A stretch of 64,000 nt of DNA from Grifola frondosa (taxonomy: Eukaryota; Basidiomycota; Agaricomycetes; Polyporales; Grifolaceae), in NCBI GenBank assembly GCA_001683735.1, contig LUGG01000001.1, positions 1,054,001 to 1,118,000 of the forward strand, written 5' to 3'. Each line of letters begins with the position of its first letter. Positions within the stretch are counted from its first letter, which is position 1. Below the pieces are notes generated by a model that saw only the letters and a list, made by a program, of their open reading frames with translations, had not been told where the DNA came from and searched no databases. Below, in pieces: positions 29,601-41,409 of the stretch. The translations under genes and the position numbers were made by a program.

Positions 29601-32277
29601 TTCCTGTATACAAGCGCATTAGCAATTGGTAAGCCGCAAACGACCTGCGACGCACTTGACATCCGTAGCCTTCTGTAGCCACAGCCGCACGACACCGATC
29701 GGTGGCACGTATTGATCCACGCCGTGCAGACTGCCCGCCATGTTGAGCGGCTTCCACTCCGCGGTCACCCTGATCTTCCCACTCTTGCAACTACTTAGCG
29801 GCCACCAATCCTTGCCCGACTCTCTCGCCTTGAGCAAGTCCTGCAGGCGGATGCTCATGTACCCAAGGATGGGGTCCTTGACGAAGTCGCGGTCGTCAAT
29901 CACCTTAGCGATGATGACCGAGGACGCCTTGTCCGTGCAGAGGAATTCGGTGCTCGACTCCCACACCGGGTTTGTGTGTGCTTCACCTTGCGCGTGACGT
30001 GCGTGGCATGCGTCGCCGCTCCCAGAAACACTTTCACGAATGGGCTCAGGTCGCCCGTCAGGGACTTGGTGTGGTCCAGGTCTTTGGCTTGGTGAATCGT
30101 CAGACGTACGATGCCAACCTCTGAATGCAACCATGTCAAAGATGAGTGATTTCAATTCGACGAAGTGGTGGCTTACTTCCATCAGGCAACCGTTCCTTGC
30201 CGCCCTGGTCCAGCTCAGGCTTGAGCACAGGGAAGAAATTGACATCAAACCTCATAATTCCACGTTCTTTGCCGTCCTTGAGAATCCGTGCCTCCAGTGA
30301 TTCCTGAGTCGCGTCTTCCTGGAGCACGGACATATCGAATATAGCTTGGCCGAGCTCGGTATGCTTGCGGTGTTCGTTGTAGTCCAGGACAGAGAAGATA
30401 AGCGATTCCGTGAGGGAGTTGACAACCAGGAACTTAGTCTCCATCCACGTAGGATTCGGCCTGCAGCAGATACTAAGCATTTACTCGTCCATGGAATCAC
30501 TCATGCAGAAACGTACGTGTTATGCTTGTACTTCGTCCTAGCAAGCTCTGCTCGTTGGTTGATGCTAAGGCTGACAAACGGATCTGGTGTCCCGCCACCG
30601 AGTTTAACGCCCTTGAGCCCTCGCGCAGAATGGATTGTAACTTGCAAAACTCCGACAGCAGTATCAAGGGGCTCGCCGGAGAGAAGCTGCTCGAGATTAA
30701 GCGTGAAGACGTTCGGGTCGTACATCATCGGCTGCAGTGTTGCATGGATCATGTCGCGGATAAATGCAGACAAACCGGGGACCTTGGACAACATCAGCAT
30801 CCAAGAGATGCTTATGGAAGAGTAGGCGACGTACGAAACCAATATCGAACCCGAAGGTTTCACACCAATGGGCTTGAGCACGTAGTCAAAAACGGGCTTC
30901 TCCATGAACGACAAATCAACCAATTGAACCATGCGGGAACGTCGTCATCAACTTCAGGCGGATCTTCAGGTGACCAGAGAAAGAGAGGTCCTCGACGAGG
31001 ATCGGTATAACCGCACTCGCCACGCCCTTGCCTACCCTCACCGACAACACAATCTTCGGATTGACTTTGTCTAGCTTCTGCTTCTCGGTCATTTCTGACG
31101 TGTCGTTGGGGGTAAACGAGATTTGCCACTCCATGAGCACAACGTCGTCGTCGGTCCTTGGGGATGTTTTCACCCGCTCAATCCTCGGCGCCTTCGTCCC
31201 AAGCGTAAAGGTGCTCATGCGAAGCGAGTCCAGGAAAGATGGACAGTTCGTACTCAGGACCTGGTCTACCGAAGCAATGATCGTTTGTGCAAGCACCGGT
31301 TCATAGATAAGCCAGAAACGATCAAGGAAATTGTTGATCCAGTCTGCCGACTCGTCGTCCGAGTCGAGACGCGTCTTGACAAGTTCTCGTTGGATGTCAT
31401 CTCTTGCGCGTCGTCGGGTACGTGTCATGGAGGTGGTATAGTAAGTGCTGCAGAAAGCGAGCAGGACAAAGAGCCATCCCCAGCCGAGATGGAAGCGGGT
31501 GAGGAAATGTGTTGCAATGACGGTCTATTATATGTGGGTATTATTGTTTCAGTCGCAGCGATTGGAACACTCACCACAAATATGATAGCGGCATTGTGAT
31601 ACCATTCGCCATAGTACTGCTCTTTCAGGAACATCGACAGGACCAGCTTATCTCTCTCTTCTCCTTCGGAGAGAATCGGCGTGTCGATGCCACTGACTGA
31701 GCGCCAGCCAACTTTGTACCAGTCTGGGATGGTAGGAGCTGGCCCACTAGGCATCGCGCCAGGCATTTCCAGGTCTGATGGGGGTGTTGGCGATACAGGT
31801 GATGTGGGGATCCTGGAGAGACCGGAGAAATGGCCGACGTTGATGACGTGGGGGACGTGGGGCCGTTTGGTGACTTCGGCGAGGGGGGAGAGGTCAGTAA
31901 CGTGGGTGACGGTGGTGTCTTCTGGTCAGGAATCTGCTGTGCCTTGACGCGATTCTTGTCGACGTCTTCAACGGTGATTGTAGGGACGATGTTGGCTTTC
32001 CCAGTGTCCAAAGATAGCTCTGGGAGACGGTAAGGCGCTGTGCAGCCGCTGCGCATGTCAAGGAATGATACATACCTTTACCTCTTGCATCGCCATTTGC
32101 ATTATTTAACTTGAGCTTTTCCTTATCCTTCCCGGCAGCTGCACCCTTTTCCTGGGGGCTTGCATCCGGGTCGAAGGTATGGACCGGTACACGATTCTTG
32201 GCAACGTCTTGCTCAACGATGCCATTGACCTGTGCTTGTGATTGCGGATTTGTCGCCGTGCCGTTTGTGGTCGCCAT
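26682..32277 (-). CDS. TCB: Tricalbin-like SMP and multi-C2 domain ER-plasma-membrane tether
   Basis: Tricalbins anchor cortical ER to the plasma membrane and move lipids through the SMP domain. The ATG at 32275-32277 begins MATTNGTATNPQSQAQVNGI. The long Ser/Pro-rich N-terminus leads to the block PDWYKVGWRSVSGIDTPIL and a membrane hairpin (YGEWYHNAAIIF, then the next exon). The SMP domain reads ADWINNFLDRFWLIYEPVLA, then SMTRTRRR-linked sequence and SVRVGKGVASAVIPILVEDL. At least five C2-type blocks follow: VGVLQVTIHSARGLKGVKLG, VGIVRLTIHQAKDLDHTKSL, IGVVRLWLQKATDVK, SDPFVVFTLNGQKVYKS and LGTLRVGVLDAKDLSINDSK with a final TFAFSAAPATQPKMFVWVFD. The C-terminus RFSLSLRRDRTD stops at 26682. The three aspartate-rich calcium loops are only partly kept in some C2 domains. 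About twelve introns are used. Confidence 0.88.
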
Positions 32278-33126
32278 GAATGACGGAGAAGGAAGGAGCT
32301 CGCCTGAATGAAATGGTCGGAATGAGGAAGCGGCGTGGTGTATAAATGGTGGAAAATGAAGCACGACTAGCACTGACCTGTCCCTCGATGACGTCCCGCC
32401 ACTCCTCTCTCCCCGGTCACCGCCCTGCTATAATTATCATTCATTCTTGTATCCAATATTCCGAGCGTATCCTATAGCATCCGTCACATCAAGGAAACTT
32501 TCAAGGCTATGTCTGGCTATGCTATTCCATGCTACTGTATTGATAATATTGACACTCCGCCTTGAACAGTAAATCGAGGTTCAATCCCCATGCCGCGAAT
32601 CATGCACATCCGGGGTCCTCACGGACGCGGTTCCACGTGATCGCGGCAGTATAGGCGTCCGTCTGCTTTAGGCATTCGAATTTGACTGCGGCGCGATGTC
32701 TTGAAAGCTCCAACAGTAAACTGCCTCAGCTAGGACTCCCAATACTTACTTGCTTCACTTCTCGCACAACATCAACACGAGGTGGAATGCATGTCTTATC
32801 ATCGGACGATTTCGACTCGCCGATTGTGCACTATTCGCCTCCATGCATTCTACGTCGTTGGCACAGCATTGGGTGCTTGCACCGTCCCGGTACCTCAGGG
32901 GCTTCTAGCCGGAGTCAATTCCCACCGACACCACTTTCTCCCACTAATGACGCATGTGTAACGGTAATATCATCGTTCCATTAACGTCTCTGGGTACATT
33001 CAGAGGGGCCTACCTGGCGCGGCCGAACCATGTTATCTCTCAGGTTATGCTTACGGCTGGGTGACAAAACGTACAGTTCCTAAGCGTCAGGTTTAGGACG
33101 AAAGCACCGGGCCGGAACAAGCGAAA
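32278..33126. other. Intergenic stretch upstream of tricalbin
   Basis: It holds the tricalbin promoter, including a CACGTG site at about 32634 (in CCACGTGATC), and the 3' end of the AA12 gene. No coding exon recognised. Confidence 0.35.
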
Positions 33127-34777
33127 TCAGTATCTCGAGAGTACAAAAATGTCACCCGTAGAATCAGCAGACACGAATACGGCATTGCTCTGAGTGGGAT
33201 GCAGCGCGATACCCGCCGGCCTATCCATATTGTCAATGAAACGGCTCCATGCAGCTCAAATTGCAGTGGACATGAGTTACGCACCTAAAACAAGCGTCCG
33301 GACATCCCTGATTGTCGTGTTGGTTGATCAGCACATCCTCGATCTTCCCCCTCCCGTCACCTATGATAGGAAATCCTGAACTTCCAAAAATCAATGCTAC
33401 TTTATAGCCATTAAGTGGCACTCCAGGGCCTGCCTCGGTGCTTCCATGACTAGTGAAAAGCGCATTTCCGTCAGGCAAGAACTTAATATCCAGTGGTGCG
33501 AGATGCGGCTGAAGAGGCAAGATGGGACGCGTCGTGTTGTGCAGACAAAATGCGTCGTTCGCCTTGATCACGGTCCCTTCAGGTGCACCGACAGGAGATT
33601 CCAAAAGGATTGGGATAGCAGTGATATTGGTGCTGGTAGCGAAGAACTGATCATCCACGCGTAGGCCAGTATTCAGAGGTATGTCCGAGACGTTCCAGGC
33701 TGTCGAACATGCTGGGAAGCCAAAATCACTCGCCGGGCGTGGACTTATGATATCGAGGCCCGCAAGAGTGCCATGATAGTTCATTTCTTCGGCAGGCTCA
33801 TCTGCGAAGTGTCCATTCAACGTTATTTAGAACATACATGCGTTGCACTTACCGGCAGTGATATCCACACCCGCACGAAAGAGCTGAGAGGCTTATGAGT
33901 ATCACTCAACAGTATCCATAACTTGACGTACAGGATTTGCACCATTTTCAAGACTCCATATAGCGCCTAGGGAATCTTCCCCCACTGCTACAGCTGCGAT
34001 AATTGATATCATCAAATCTACTATCGACAATGTATGCATGTATGCAGCACATCGTTGTGCTTACCGTTTCGCAAACCATATGCCAATACTGCGCCATCTT
34101 TGAGGAAGTCAAATGGCTCGCCTGCCTTTACCGTAGTCAGGTCAAACGCCTTGATTTGATTTTGCCCAGTAGAGACAACTGGCAGTGTCCCGTCTGCACC
34201 TATCCGTGTGCCGGTTTGAACGAGAAGGAGGTGCGGGTTGTGCGAAGGAATCAGGAGTGTACGAGTGCCATTGTCATGCGACATGCCCGTCCTACAGAGA
34301 TTTTAATCAGCATATACTTTCAAAGTAGTAATTGAACACTACGCACACAATTGTTTGCATGTCGAACGCAAGACTTGCAACAGCATCATACGTCCACCGA
34401 AACACGCTCGTGTCCGAACTAGCATAGATGCTGTGCCCGTCCTTCCCAAGTGCAAGCCCGTGCGTCAGGGTGGTATCATTCACTACGCTCACTTTCTCCG
34501 ACGCTTCCCAGCAGCGGGTGGAGGGGTCCTGCCTCGCGCGCAGACCCACTATCCCGACTCCGACATCAAGGACGAGTAACGTCCCTTTCGAATCGAATTC
34601 GATCATCCGGGGGTGTACAAGGGAAGATGTCAGATGCTGGAAGTGCCATCCGGACGCGACGATTGGCGGAGGGTAGGGAAACGTCGGGTCATTCGCATCG
34701 CATGCTGGCGATGCAGCGCAAGTGGAGAATAAGAGGGAAACGATGCACAGGTTTCCGAGGGCAGAAGACAGAAGCAT
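33127..34777 (-). CDS. Secreted PQQ-dependent pyranose dehydrogenase-like protein (AA12, sorbosone dehydrogenase fold)
   Basis: AA12 enzymes oxidise sugars such as L-fucose, glucosone and sorbosone with pyrroloquinoline quinone. They pass electrons to partners such as LPMOs outside the cell. The start at 34775-34777 gives a signal peptide (MLLSSALGNLCIVSLLFSTC, cut near AASPACD). Beta-propeller blades follow: SLVHPRMIEFDSKGTLLVLD, TLTHGLALGKDGHSIYASSD, DNGTRTLLIPSHNPHLLLVQ, STGQNQIKAFDLTTVKAGEP and VLAYGLRN. Later come PAEEMNYHGTLAG, FGFPACSTAWNVSDIP and HLAPLDIKFLPDGNALFTSH. The last exon reads RPAGIALHPTQSNAVFVSAD, then STGDIFVLSRY and a stop at 33127-33129. I see no attached cytochrome or cellulose-binding domain, so this is the stand-alone form. 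The blade and residue pattern match AA12 well; activity is inferred. Confidence 0.82.
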
Positions 34778-35356
34778 GGTGGTCGATTCCGGCTCGTAAT
34801 GGGGATAGACACCCTAGGATTATGGATCCCGTGGAAAACCGTCGTCAATGAGCTGACGCCGCATGACAGCATGGGAAGGGGAAGTTCGGGGTCAGAAATC
34901 ATACGATGTGCCTCCGTGAGTATCGAGAATTGCGGTAAGACATAGCTATTCTAGAGGCGAATGAGTTGATTGATCAGGGATCCTTTTCCTGCACAAGACT
35001 ACACCACCGGATGAGTCTCGGTGTCCCAGAAACGCCGTGTCTAGCGGGCGTACATAGGCGTCCAAAATAATGTAATTCCAGCTGAAATTAAGTAAAAATA
35101 TGACACTTAACAAATCCTGAAATCTACGTGAGAAATCTTCCCAAGTAAGCACCATTCTGGCGTTGATACAACACCTTCAACGCAGGCGTCGAATATGCCT
35201 GTTCTCATCACTGAATCTTTACCGTTTCTTGTGTGCATCTTACACCTGGCCATCTCAGATTCCTTCTGGCTTTGCGGCTGCGCTTCCCTTTGTGTATCGG
35301 CCAAGAAGTCCCACTTCACGGAAGGTTTCACGTCTTCGACACATCTGTATTACCCT
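34778..35356. other. Divergent intergenic stretch between AA12 gene and unknown gene
   Basis: Should contain the promoters of both neighbours. I looked for terminal inverted repeats of the adjoining mobile element here and found none I can support. Confidence 0.35.
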
Positions 35357-36312
35357 ATGGCGTGGTCCGACGACGATGAAGATTATGAGCCCTCGCAGAT
35401 TGACAACGACTCTGAGAAAATTGGGCTCAACCATACTTGGCCCATCCGTGAGGCTGCTCGCATTGCCCGATCTGAGAAGCGCATTGCACGGTGAGTTTCC
35501 GTCTCTACTTGATGCCATAATTAATCTTAATAGTACTTCACATGCAGACAATTTGCCCCAGGTGGTGCTCTGGATTCCCAGACCACTGACTCGCAGTTTG
35601 TCACTGCCCTTCTTGGAACACATACGGTGCCTCTCGGTGAGTTATTCAGTCTTGCTTTGTCGAGGTTTCATGGGTTACTGAGATCTTCATTAGGTGAAAT
35701 CAGCTACCACTCGGTTGCCACTCAAACGGATTTGATTCACAGCGACAACGAAGGTATGTATCATTCTCACATACTATGATGGCACACGGCTTATTAACGG
35801 CTGCCCCGGTAGGTTTGCGACATTCAATGCAGTTGATGCATGAAGTTGATATCAAGCTCGACACCGCATCACCTCTTATTTGCACACACATGGGACAATG
35901 TAGTCAATGCTCGGCTACACTACAGCAACTCCGCAATGCTCTCCGACACTGTGAGCTGCTGTGCCGTGAGCAGGCACAGTGGGTAGAAGATCTCCAAGAC
36001 ATACCAGCATATGGCGAGCAGGTCAAGAACCCTCATGATATGGTAGCCTATGACCCGGCGATGCACCTCGACCCCGATGAGCAGTCTCAAGTTCTCATGG
36101 AAGCTCCGAAGCCAGTCAAGCATGCGGCGATGCCCTTGCACCCGTTGTATGCACTTTTGTCTCTCACTCGGAGTGTAACTAACTTCCAATTCTATTCTAG
36201 ATTTCATTCCGTGCCCACTGAAGTTGTAGACGCTTGCGGTCAAGATGTATTTCACCACGGGGAATCATGTCGAGTGAAGAAACGAAGACTGAGTTCTCCG
36301 GTGCTCCAGTAG
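35357..36312 (+). CDS. Uncharacterised acidic protein next to the transposase
   Basis: I do not recognise this protein. The ATG at 35357 opens MAWSDDDEDYEPSQIDNDSE, followed by NHTWPIREAARIARSEKRIA. Introns at about 35491-35547 and 35638-35694 keep the frame to FAPGGALDSQTTDSQFVTAL and EISYHSVATQTDLIHSDNE. A further intron near 35754-35813 leads to a helical part with a cysteine group (CTHMGQCSQCSATLQQLRNA). The C-terminus is basic (CRVKKRRLSSPVLQ) and stops at 36310-36312; it could be a nuclear signal. It sits 197 bp before the Plavaka transposase on the same strand and may be element-encoded or a host gene beside the insertion. Nothing points to an enzyme. Confidence 0.5.
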
Positions 36313-36509
36313 ACACTACTAAATAGTCGTTCAGCACATCTTGCCTCGTGGAATAGTATTATATTGAATGATTCCACAATCTGGATATGCCAACTTTGAA
36401 TACAGAGGGAATACATTGTCGCAGCGGTACATGCAATGGTGATCGAGAACTTCTCATCTCCTGCCACTTGTACCAAACTTGTACACTGACTCCCCCAACC
36501 GCCATAGAT

Positions 36510-39500
36510 ATGTCGGGGTTGCTGAGACCACAAGGTGAGTTGCTTTTAATATGGACAGTTTCATTGCTGACTGTTCTATGATCTTAGATTTTGAGCTTGA
36601 CGGCCAGCTTGGGCGGTGCACGATCTGTCAAACTTCGAGCTCTGGCAAGTGGTCGAAGATGAGCAATCTGCGTGCGCACGAGAAGCTTAAATGCCACGTC
36701 GATGCGGTCAAGTTGTCCAATGGGCCCAACGAGACCATGTCGCTCACGCTACGGATGAATCGGAATCCGCAAACACTCACCATGTAACAGTAGAAGACTG
36801 GGATGAAGATGATGACTGGCAGCACATTCACTCGGAGACCCGACCATATCTTCCTTCCTGCCCCCTCTCACATGCCGATGATGACATGAGACGTGCATTG
36901 ACTGGTGAAGTGCCCTTCACAGCTGGCGAAGACTTCAATGATCACTTCCTGCCTTCACTCGAGGAGGTTTTGAGCGGTGTCGGTCTGTTTGATGCAGCTG
37001 CTGGTCCCCCAGACCTGGACGAAGAAACTCCAGAATTCATGCAAGAAGCTGATGATGACCCGACAGAAGGAGTAGCCAGTATGTGGTTGTCCGCGTCCGC
37101 TTGTTCATCGAAAGGCTGACATGTCATACAGCGCCAGCTCCCACTGCCCAAGAGGTGTCGGATACCTTCTTTGGTAATGGCAATGACACCGATGATCATT
37201 TCCCCTATCCTAATAAAGGGGTGAGCTGCCTTGAAACGTCATAATTATAATACTGATGACCATGCCAAGATGATGAAGACTGATATTTTATTTAGCTCCT
37301 CGCGGCTACGATTTTCGCGAGCCCAGCAGGAGGCTGTTCTTGCATGGGGGAAGGACTTGGGTGCAAAAGAGGTCCCATCTTTATATGCATTAAATAAATT
37401 TCAGCAGAATGCTCTCGATGCCGTTGGCGATCCAACTGTCAAGGTCCGCGCCGTCTCCGGAAATGTGTTTTACATGAACTCAGTGTGTCGTGCCATCGCA
37501 AAGGTGAGTCGTTCATACCTAGCATAGTTAATTTGGCTCACATCTATGTCAGGACTATGCTCACCCGGCCACAAGACCGCTTCTTCACGCCTTTCCAGAG
37601 TTCACCGATGATGGAATAAGCGAAGTCTGGCAGGCAGCGAAGTGGTTGGTTGATGCTCCGGATGAGGTTCTCACACCGATGGTCCGCTTGAATGGAAAGG
37701 ACTATTATATCAACGAGTTGACCCTATGCCGTGGCGACAGGTGGTTCATACCTTGCCGGTTCTTTGATATGCGAGGTGAGAGGTGGGCTTTGGGGCAACA
37801 AGTTCATCACTCGCAGGTGAGTATGTTTCCATGCAGTATGTAAGATACCTTCTAATCATAAAGTTTACTAGACTGGCCTCGTCGTGTCACAAGAGCGCGA
37901 CATTGTTCGATGTTCAGACTTTCAAAATAATTGGCCGGAAATTGATTCCTGGAATTCAGGGGTGTCTTTGTTTTCAGGTGCGTGATTTATCATAGTGAGG
38001 TCTTCGTATAGCAGCGCTTATCGGAACAATTTGACGTGCAGAGCAGTCGGCGAAATTTGCCAAGCAAATGCCCAATCCAGATCGTGCCACAGCGGATGGA
38101 TTGGAGTGGGAATGCCCGCCTGTCGTTGTATTCATCGATGATGTTTCCGGCAATAGTACGAAACAGTGGAATGTGCACTACTCGTGCTATATGTCGAACG
38201 GAGGGCTTCCGAGGGCCGCGGTCGAGAAGGAGGCAAATATCCGGTTTGTTGCCACATCTCCTCATGCGTCTCCCATGGAAATTATTCAAGCAGTCTGCGA
38301 CGAGTTGAAGTACGCATTCCTTCCGTTTGAGATCTTGAGCTTATCATAAAAATGAACAGACGCACTGGTACAGTCGCCCCTTTCAAGGCTTGGGACATTC
38401 AACGCCAACAATACATCTTGATTCGTCCTTGGATTCTTTTCATGCCCGGAGACAATCCAATGCAGGCAGAGTTGTGTAGTCATATTGGTCTGCAAGCAAA
38501 CTTCTTTTGTCGCTGCTGTCATGTAGGCGGAGACAAGGTCTATAAACAATCCAATGATGGGTATCCGACTCTAATGAATGAAGGTGCGATATTTGGACTA
38601 TGCTGGAGTGACCAATATCTGATAGATACATATAATAATCATTAGCCCGGAAGACTGCGTACAGTTGAGGAAACTCGCAATGCAGTTATGAATCATCTTA
38701 TCATGGCCACACATGCTGCCGCCGACAAACCGCTCAAAGATGCAATTTCTTCAAGCGGCGTCAAGGATTCGTTTGCGTTACCCATTTTGAATCGTCTCAT
38801 CACCATCGGAAAAACTTTCGTCGATCCACTCCACAACGGAAGGCACTATCACCTGAAGAGGTCAATAAACACCTTTACGAAGAGCTCGTCAAGCGCAAGG
38901 ACATCCCGATCATGAACCCGCTGTTAACCCTAACAGGTAAGTTGTCATACTACATGCACTTGACATCTTCTAATTATTCGTTCAACAGGTTTTGACGTTC
39001 ACAAGGACACTCCCGTTGAGCCGTTACATACTCACCTTTTGGGTGTTGTTAAGTACTTCTGGGCGCAAACAGTCTGGGTTATTGAGAAGCACAACCAATT
39101 GGCTCAATTTCAGGCACGACTTAATTCCTTGACGAATTCAGGGCTCAATATCCCCAATATCATGGGGATTACATGTGTCGATATCGTGGTGGACTGATAG
39201 GGAAGCATTTCAAGACAATTAGCCAGATTATGCCATTTGCAATCTGTGGCTTGGTGGACAACACTCTACAGGATGCATGGTTAGCAATTGGGCGGCTGAC
39301 TGTGCTGATATGGGCCACGGAAATCAAAGACATGCGTCTTTATACGGTGCGTGCATGTCCGAGGCTCGGAAATGAATTACAATGTGATTTCTAATGTTTT
39401 TGGTAGGATGAACTTCGTAGTGTTATTCAGGATGTCTTCAATCATGCGGCCGCTCTCAGTCCAGGATTGCTCACCCTTAAGAGCAAATTCCACATACTCA

Positions 39501-41228
39501 GTCATCTACCCGATCACATCATCCGATTTGGGCCTGCGTTGCTTTTTTCGACAGAGCGCTACGAATCATTCAATCACATTTTTCGTCTTTGCTCCATTCA
39601 CAGTAATCGCCAAGCACCAAGTCGGGACATCGCCACGGCGTTTGCAAATCAAGATCGTTGTCGCCATATGATCACGGGAGGATACTGGCTCGACCGACGC
39701 TCACAGCGCTGGGTATGTGCGGGGCGCAGCGTGCTGAATCATGTGCGGGAGCATCGAATAGATGCCCATTTATTAGGCATCTCCCTTCCTCAATCTGGTC
39801 TAGGAGGGGAGTTTACTCTGGTGTCACCCGCTTCATCCAAGCGCGAAAGGCCTCCAAGCATTCTGTGGCCCAACACAACCATGGCGAAGTTAATGCCTGA
39901 GCTTCCCGCAAGAGTAGGACACTGGAACGAAGCCAAGTCTCTTAGAACACCTGCGGGAGATGTTGCACAAGTAGGCGATGAAATTCTCATTAGTTCTGAT
40001 GGTCATGAGGTACGTCACACATTCATTGATATAACTTGAACATCGGTGAACATGATGTATTTGGCAGAGGGGATGCTCCGCTCGAGTTCGCATCAGTTGT
40101 AGCTCTACTTGCAACTGAATCAAATCACTCACACGGTCTTGTTATGGTCCGCATGTCCACCGTTCAAGCGATGTTACATCCGAAACTGCGACTACCCGTG
40201 ATAGAACGCACAGGTGTACTTAGAGTATTACAGCTTCAGGTGAATACTATATTCGACCAACTAAAAATCAAAGCTGACATCCACTGCGAGAATGTTGTAT
40301 GTGTTGTAAATGTCCAGCACGACTGTGTGACTGCAGGTTGCACTGCGACCGGGCATGAACAATTACAGCAGGAACGGGAAAAGTCATCACAAATTCGGAC
40401 TGTCATGAAGCATAGCGAATCAACAACATATGTGGTCAACATGCATTCCCTTCACAACCATGCCTTTCTTGCGCAAGCGCTCCCACCTAGTCTCCGGATA
40501 TGGCCTGTCTTCTTCTCCGACCCACCAGCTCTTCATCTTCAAGCTGCAACATCCTTGCGAGACCAAAACCTACAAAAAAAGCTTGCCAAGGAAGCGAAGA
40601 TTCGTCAACATGCCGAGGATGCTCTGCGTGTCGCTAACAAGCAAGGGTCCTGCGGTGTCCTACTCCTTCCCGACGACGATGAGAACGACGAGAATGATAA
40701 AGTTGATGGTGTGGTAACTGGCGAAGGTCAAGTACCACTGGAGAATGGTGAGCATCTTGCAAATATCGTGCCCAAAGGTCCAAGACAGCGTCGCGTCAAT
40801 ACCCATGCAACATTAGCGAGCATGCCAGATAGCAGTGGGAGAGGCAGAGATGGACAGGGAGGCGGACGTGCAGATGGACGTGCAGACAGAGACGCAGATA
40901 CGCATGCAGATGAACACGCAGACGGGGACATAGATGAACATGCAGAAGGGTGTGGAGATGGACATGCAGATGGACACAGAGGCAGACACGGAGGACGGGG
41001 CATGGGCATGGACGTGGGCATGGGCGCAGACAAGGACATGCAAGAGGACACGGAGAAGCAAATCCCACAGTAGGTGAACCGAGTGCACCCGCGGCACCGT
41101 CTGAGGACCATCTCGACACACCGGCCCAATCAGTGACCATTGCACCTCGCAGAAAACGCCAGCGACTCACCGCAGATCCTGCGGCTTCTGCTATTCGTGA
41201 GGCTGATTTGCGAGCTATTTTCGAATAA
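36510..41228 (+). CDS. Plavaka-family transposase (frame-broken)
   Basis: It catalyses movement of a class II element abundant in mushrooms. The ATG at 36510-36512 gives MSGLLRPQ, then, across an intron, a zinc-finger-like N-terminus (CTICQTSSSGKW and HEKLKCH). An acidic spacer follows. Family landmarks come in order: SGNVFYMNSVCRAIAKDYAH, SEVWQAAKWLVDAPDEVLTP, YYINELTLCRGDRWFIPCRF, VVVFIDDVSGNSTKQWNVHY, CSHIGLQANFFCRCCHVGGD, GFDVHKDTPVEPLHTHLLGV, YRGGLIGKHFKTISQIMPFA and ERYESFNHIFRLCSIHSNRQ. A Cys/His cluster precedes the low-complexity HADG repeat near 40.9 kb. In one frame the protein stops at 41073. After a one-base shift it continues to RRKRQRLTADPAA and a stop at 41226-41228. Frame breaks also occur near 36740 and 38330. 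At least eight introns are used. Confidence 0.8.
40870..40989 (+). repeat. 12-bp minisatellite inside the transposase gene (ten imperfect units)
   Basis: Ten consecutive 12-mers of the pattern GCAGATGGACAT, in frame, encode tetrapeptides ADGR, ADRD, ADTH, ADEH, ADGD, IDEH, AEGC, GDGH, ADGH and RGRH. It is followed by a GGCATG-rich stretch encoding GMGMDVGMG. Histidine and aspartate are strongly over-represented. Confidence 0.85.
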
Positions 41229-41409
41229 ATAAAGATATTATCCAAGTGTGAACAAGTGCAGGAAATCATACTCACCAATAAATCTGTGTGTGCCGATATT
41301 CGATCATGCCACTTGCAGTTACAATCGGGCATACACGTGAGCAGGCCAAATTTTGCTGCAGTCGTCCTGAATCATTGCTGCACGACAACTTCCCTGGGCA
41401 ATCTGGCTG

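Noticed and set aside
32575..32590. tRNA B-box-like GGTTCAATCCCC
   Set aside because: The flanking bases do not form a five-pair T-stem or acceptor stem, and no A-box lies at the right distance.
40728..41332. Cys/His-rich minus-strand frames over the minisatellite
   Set aside because: They are antisense shadows of the in-frame HADG repeat of the transposase.
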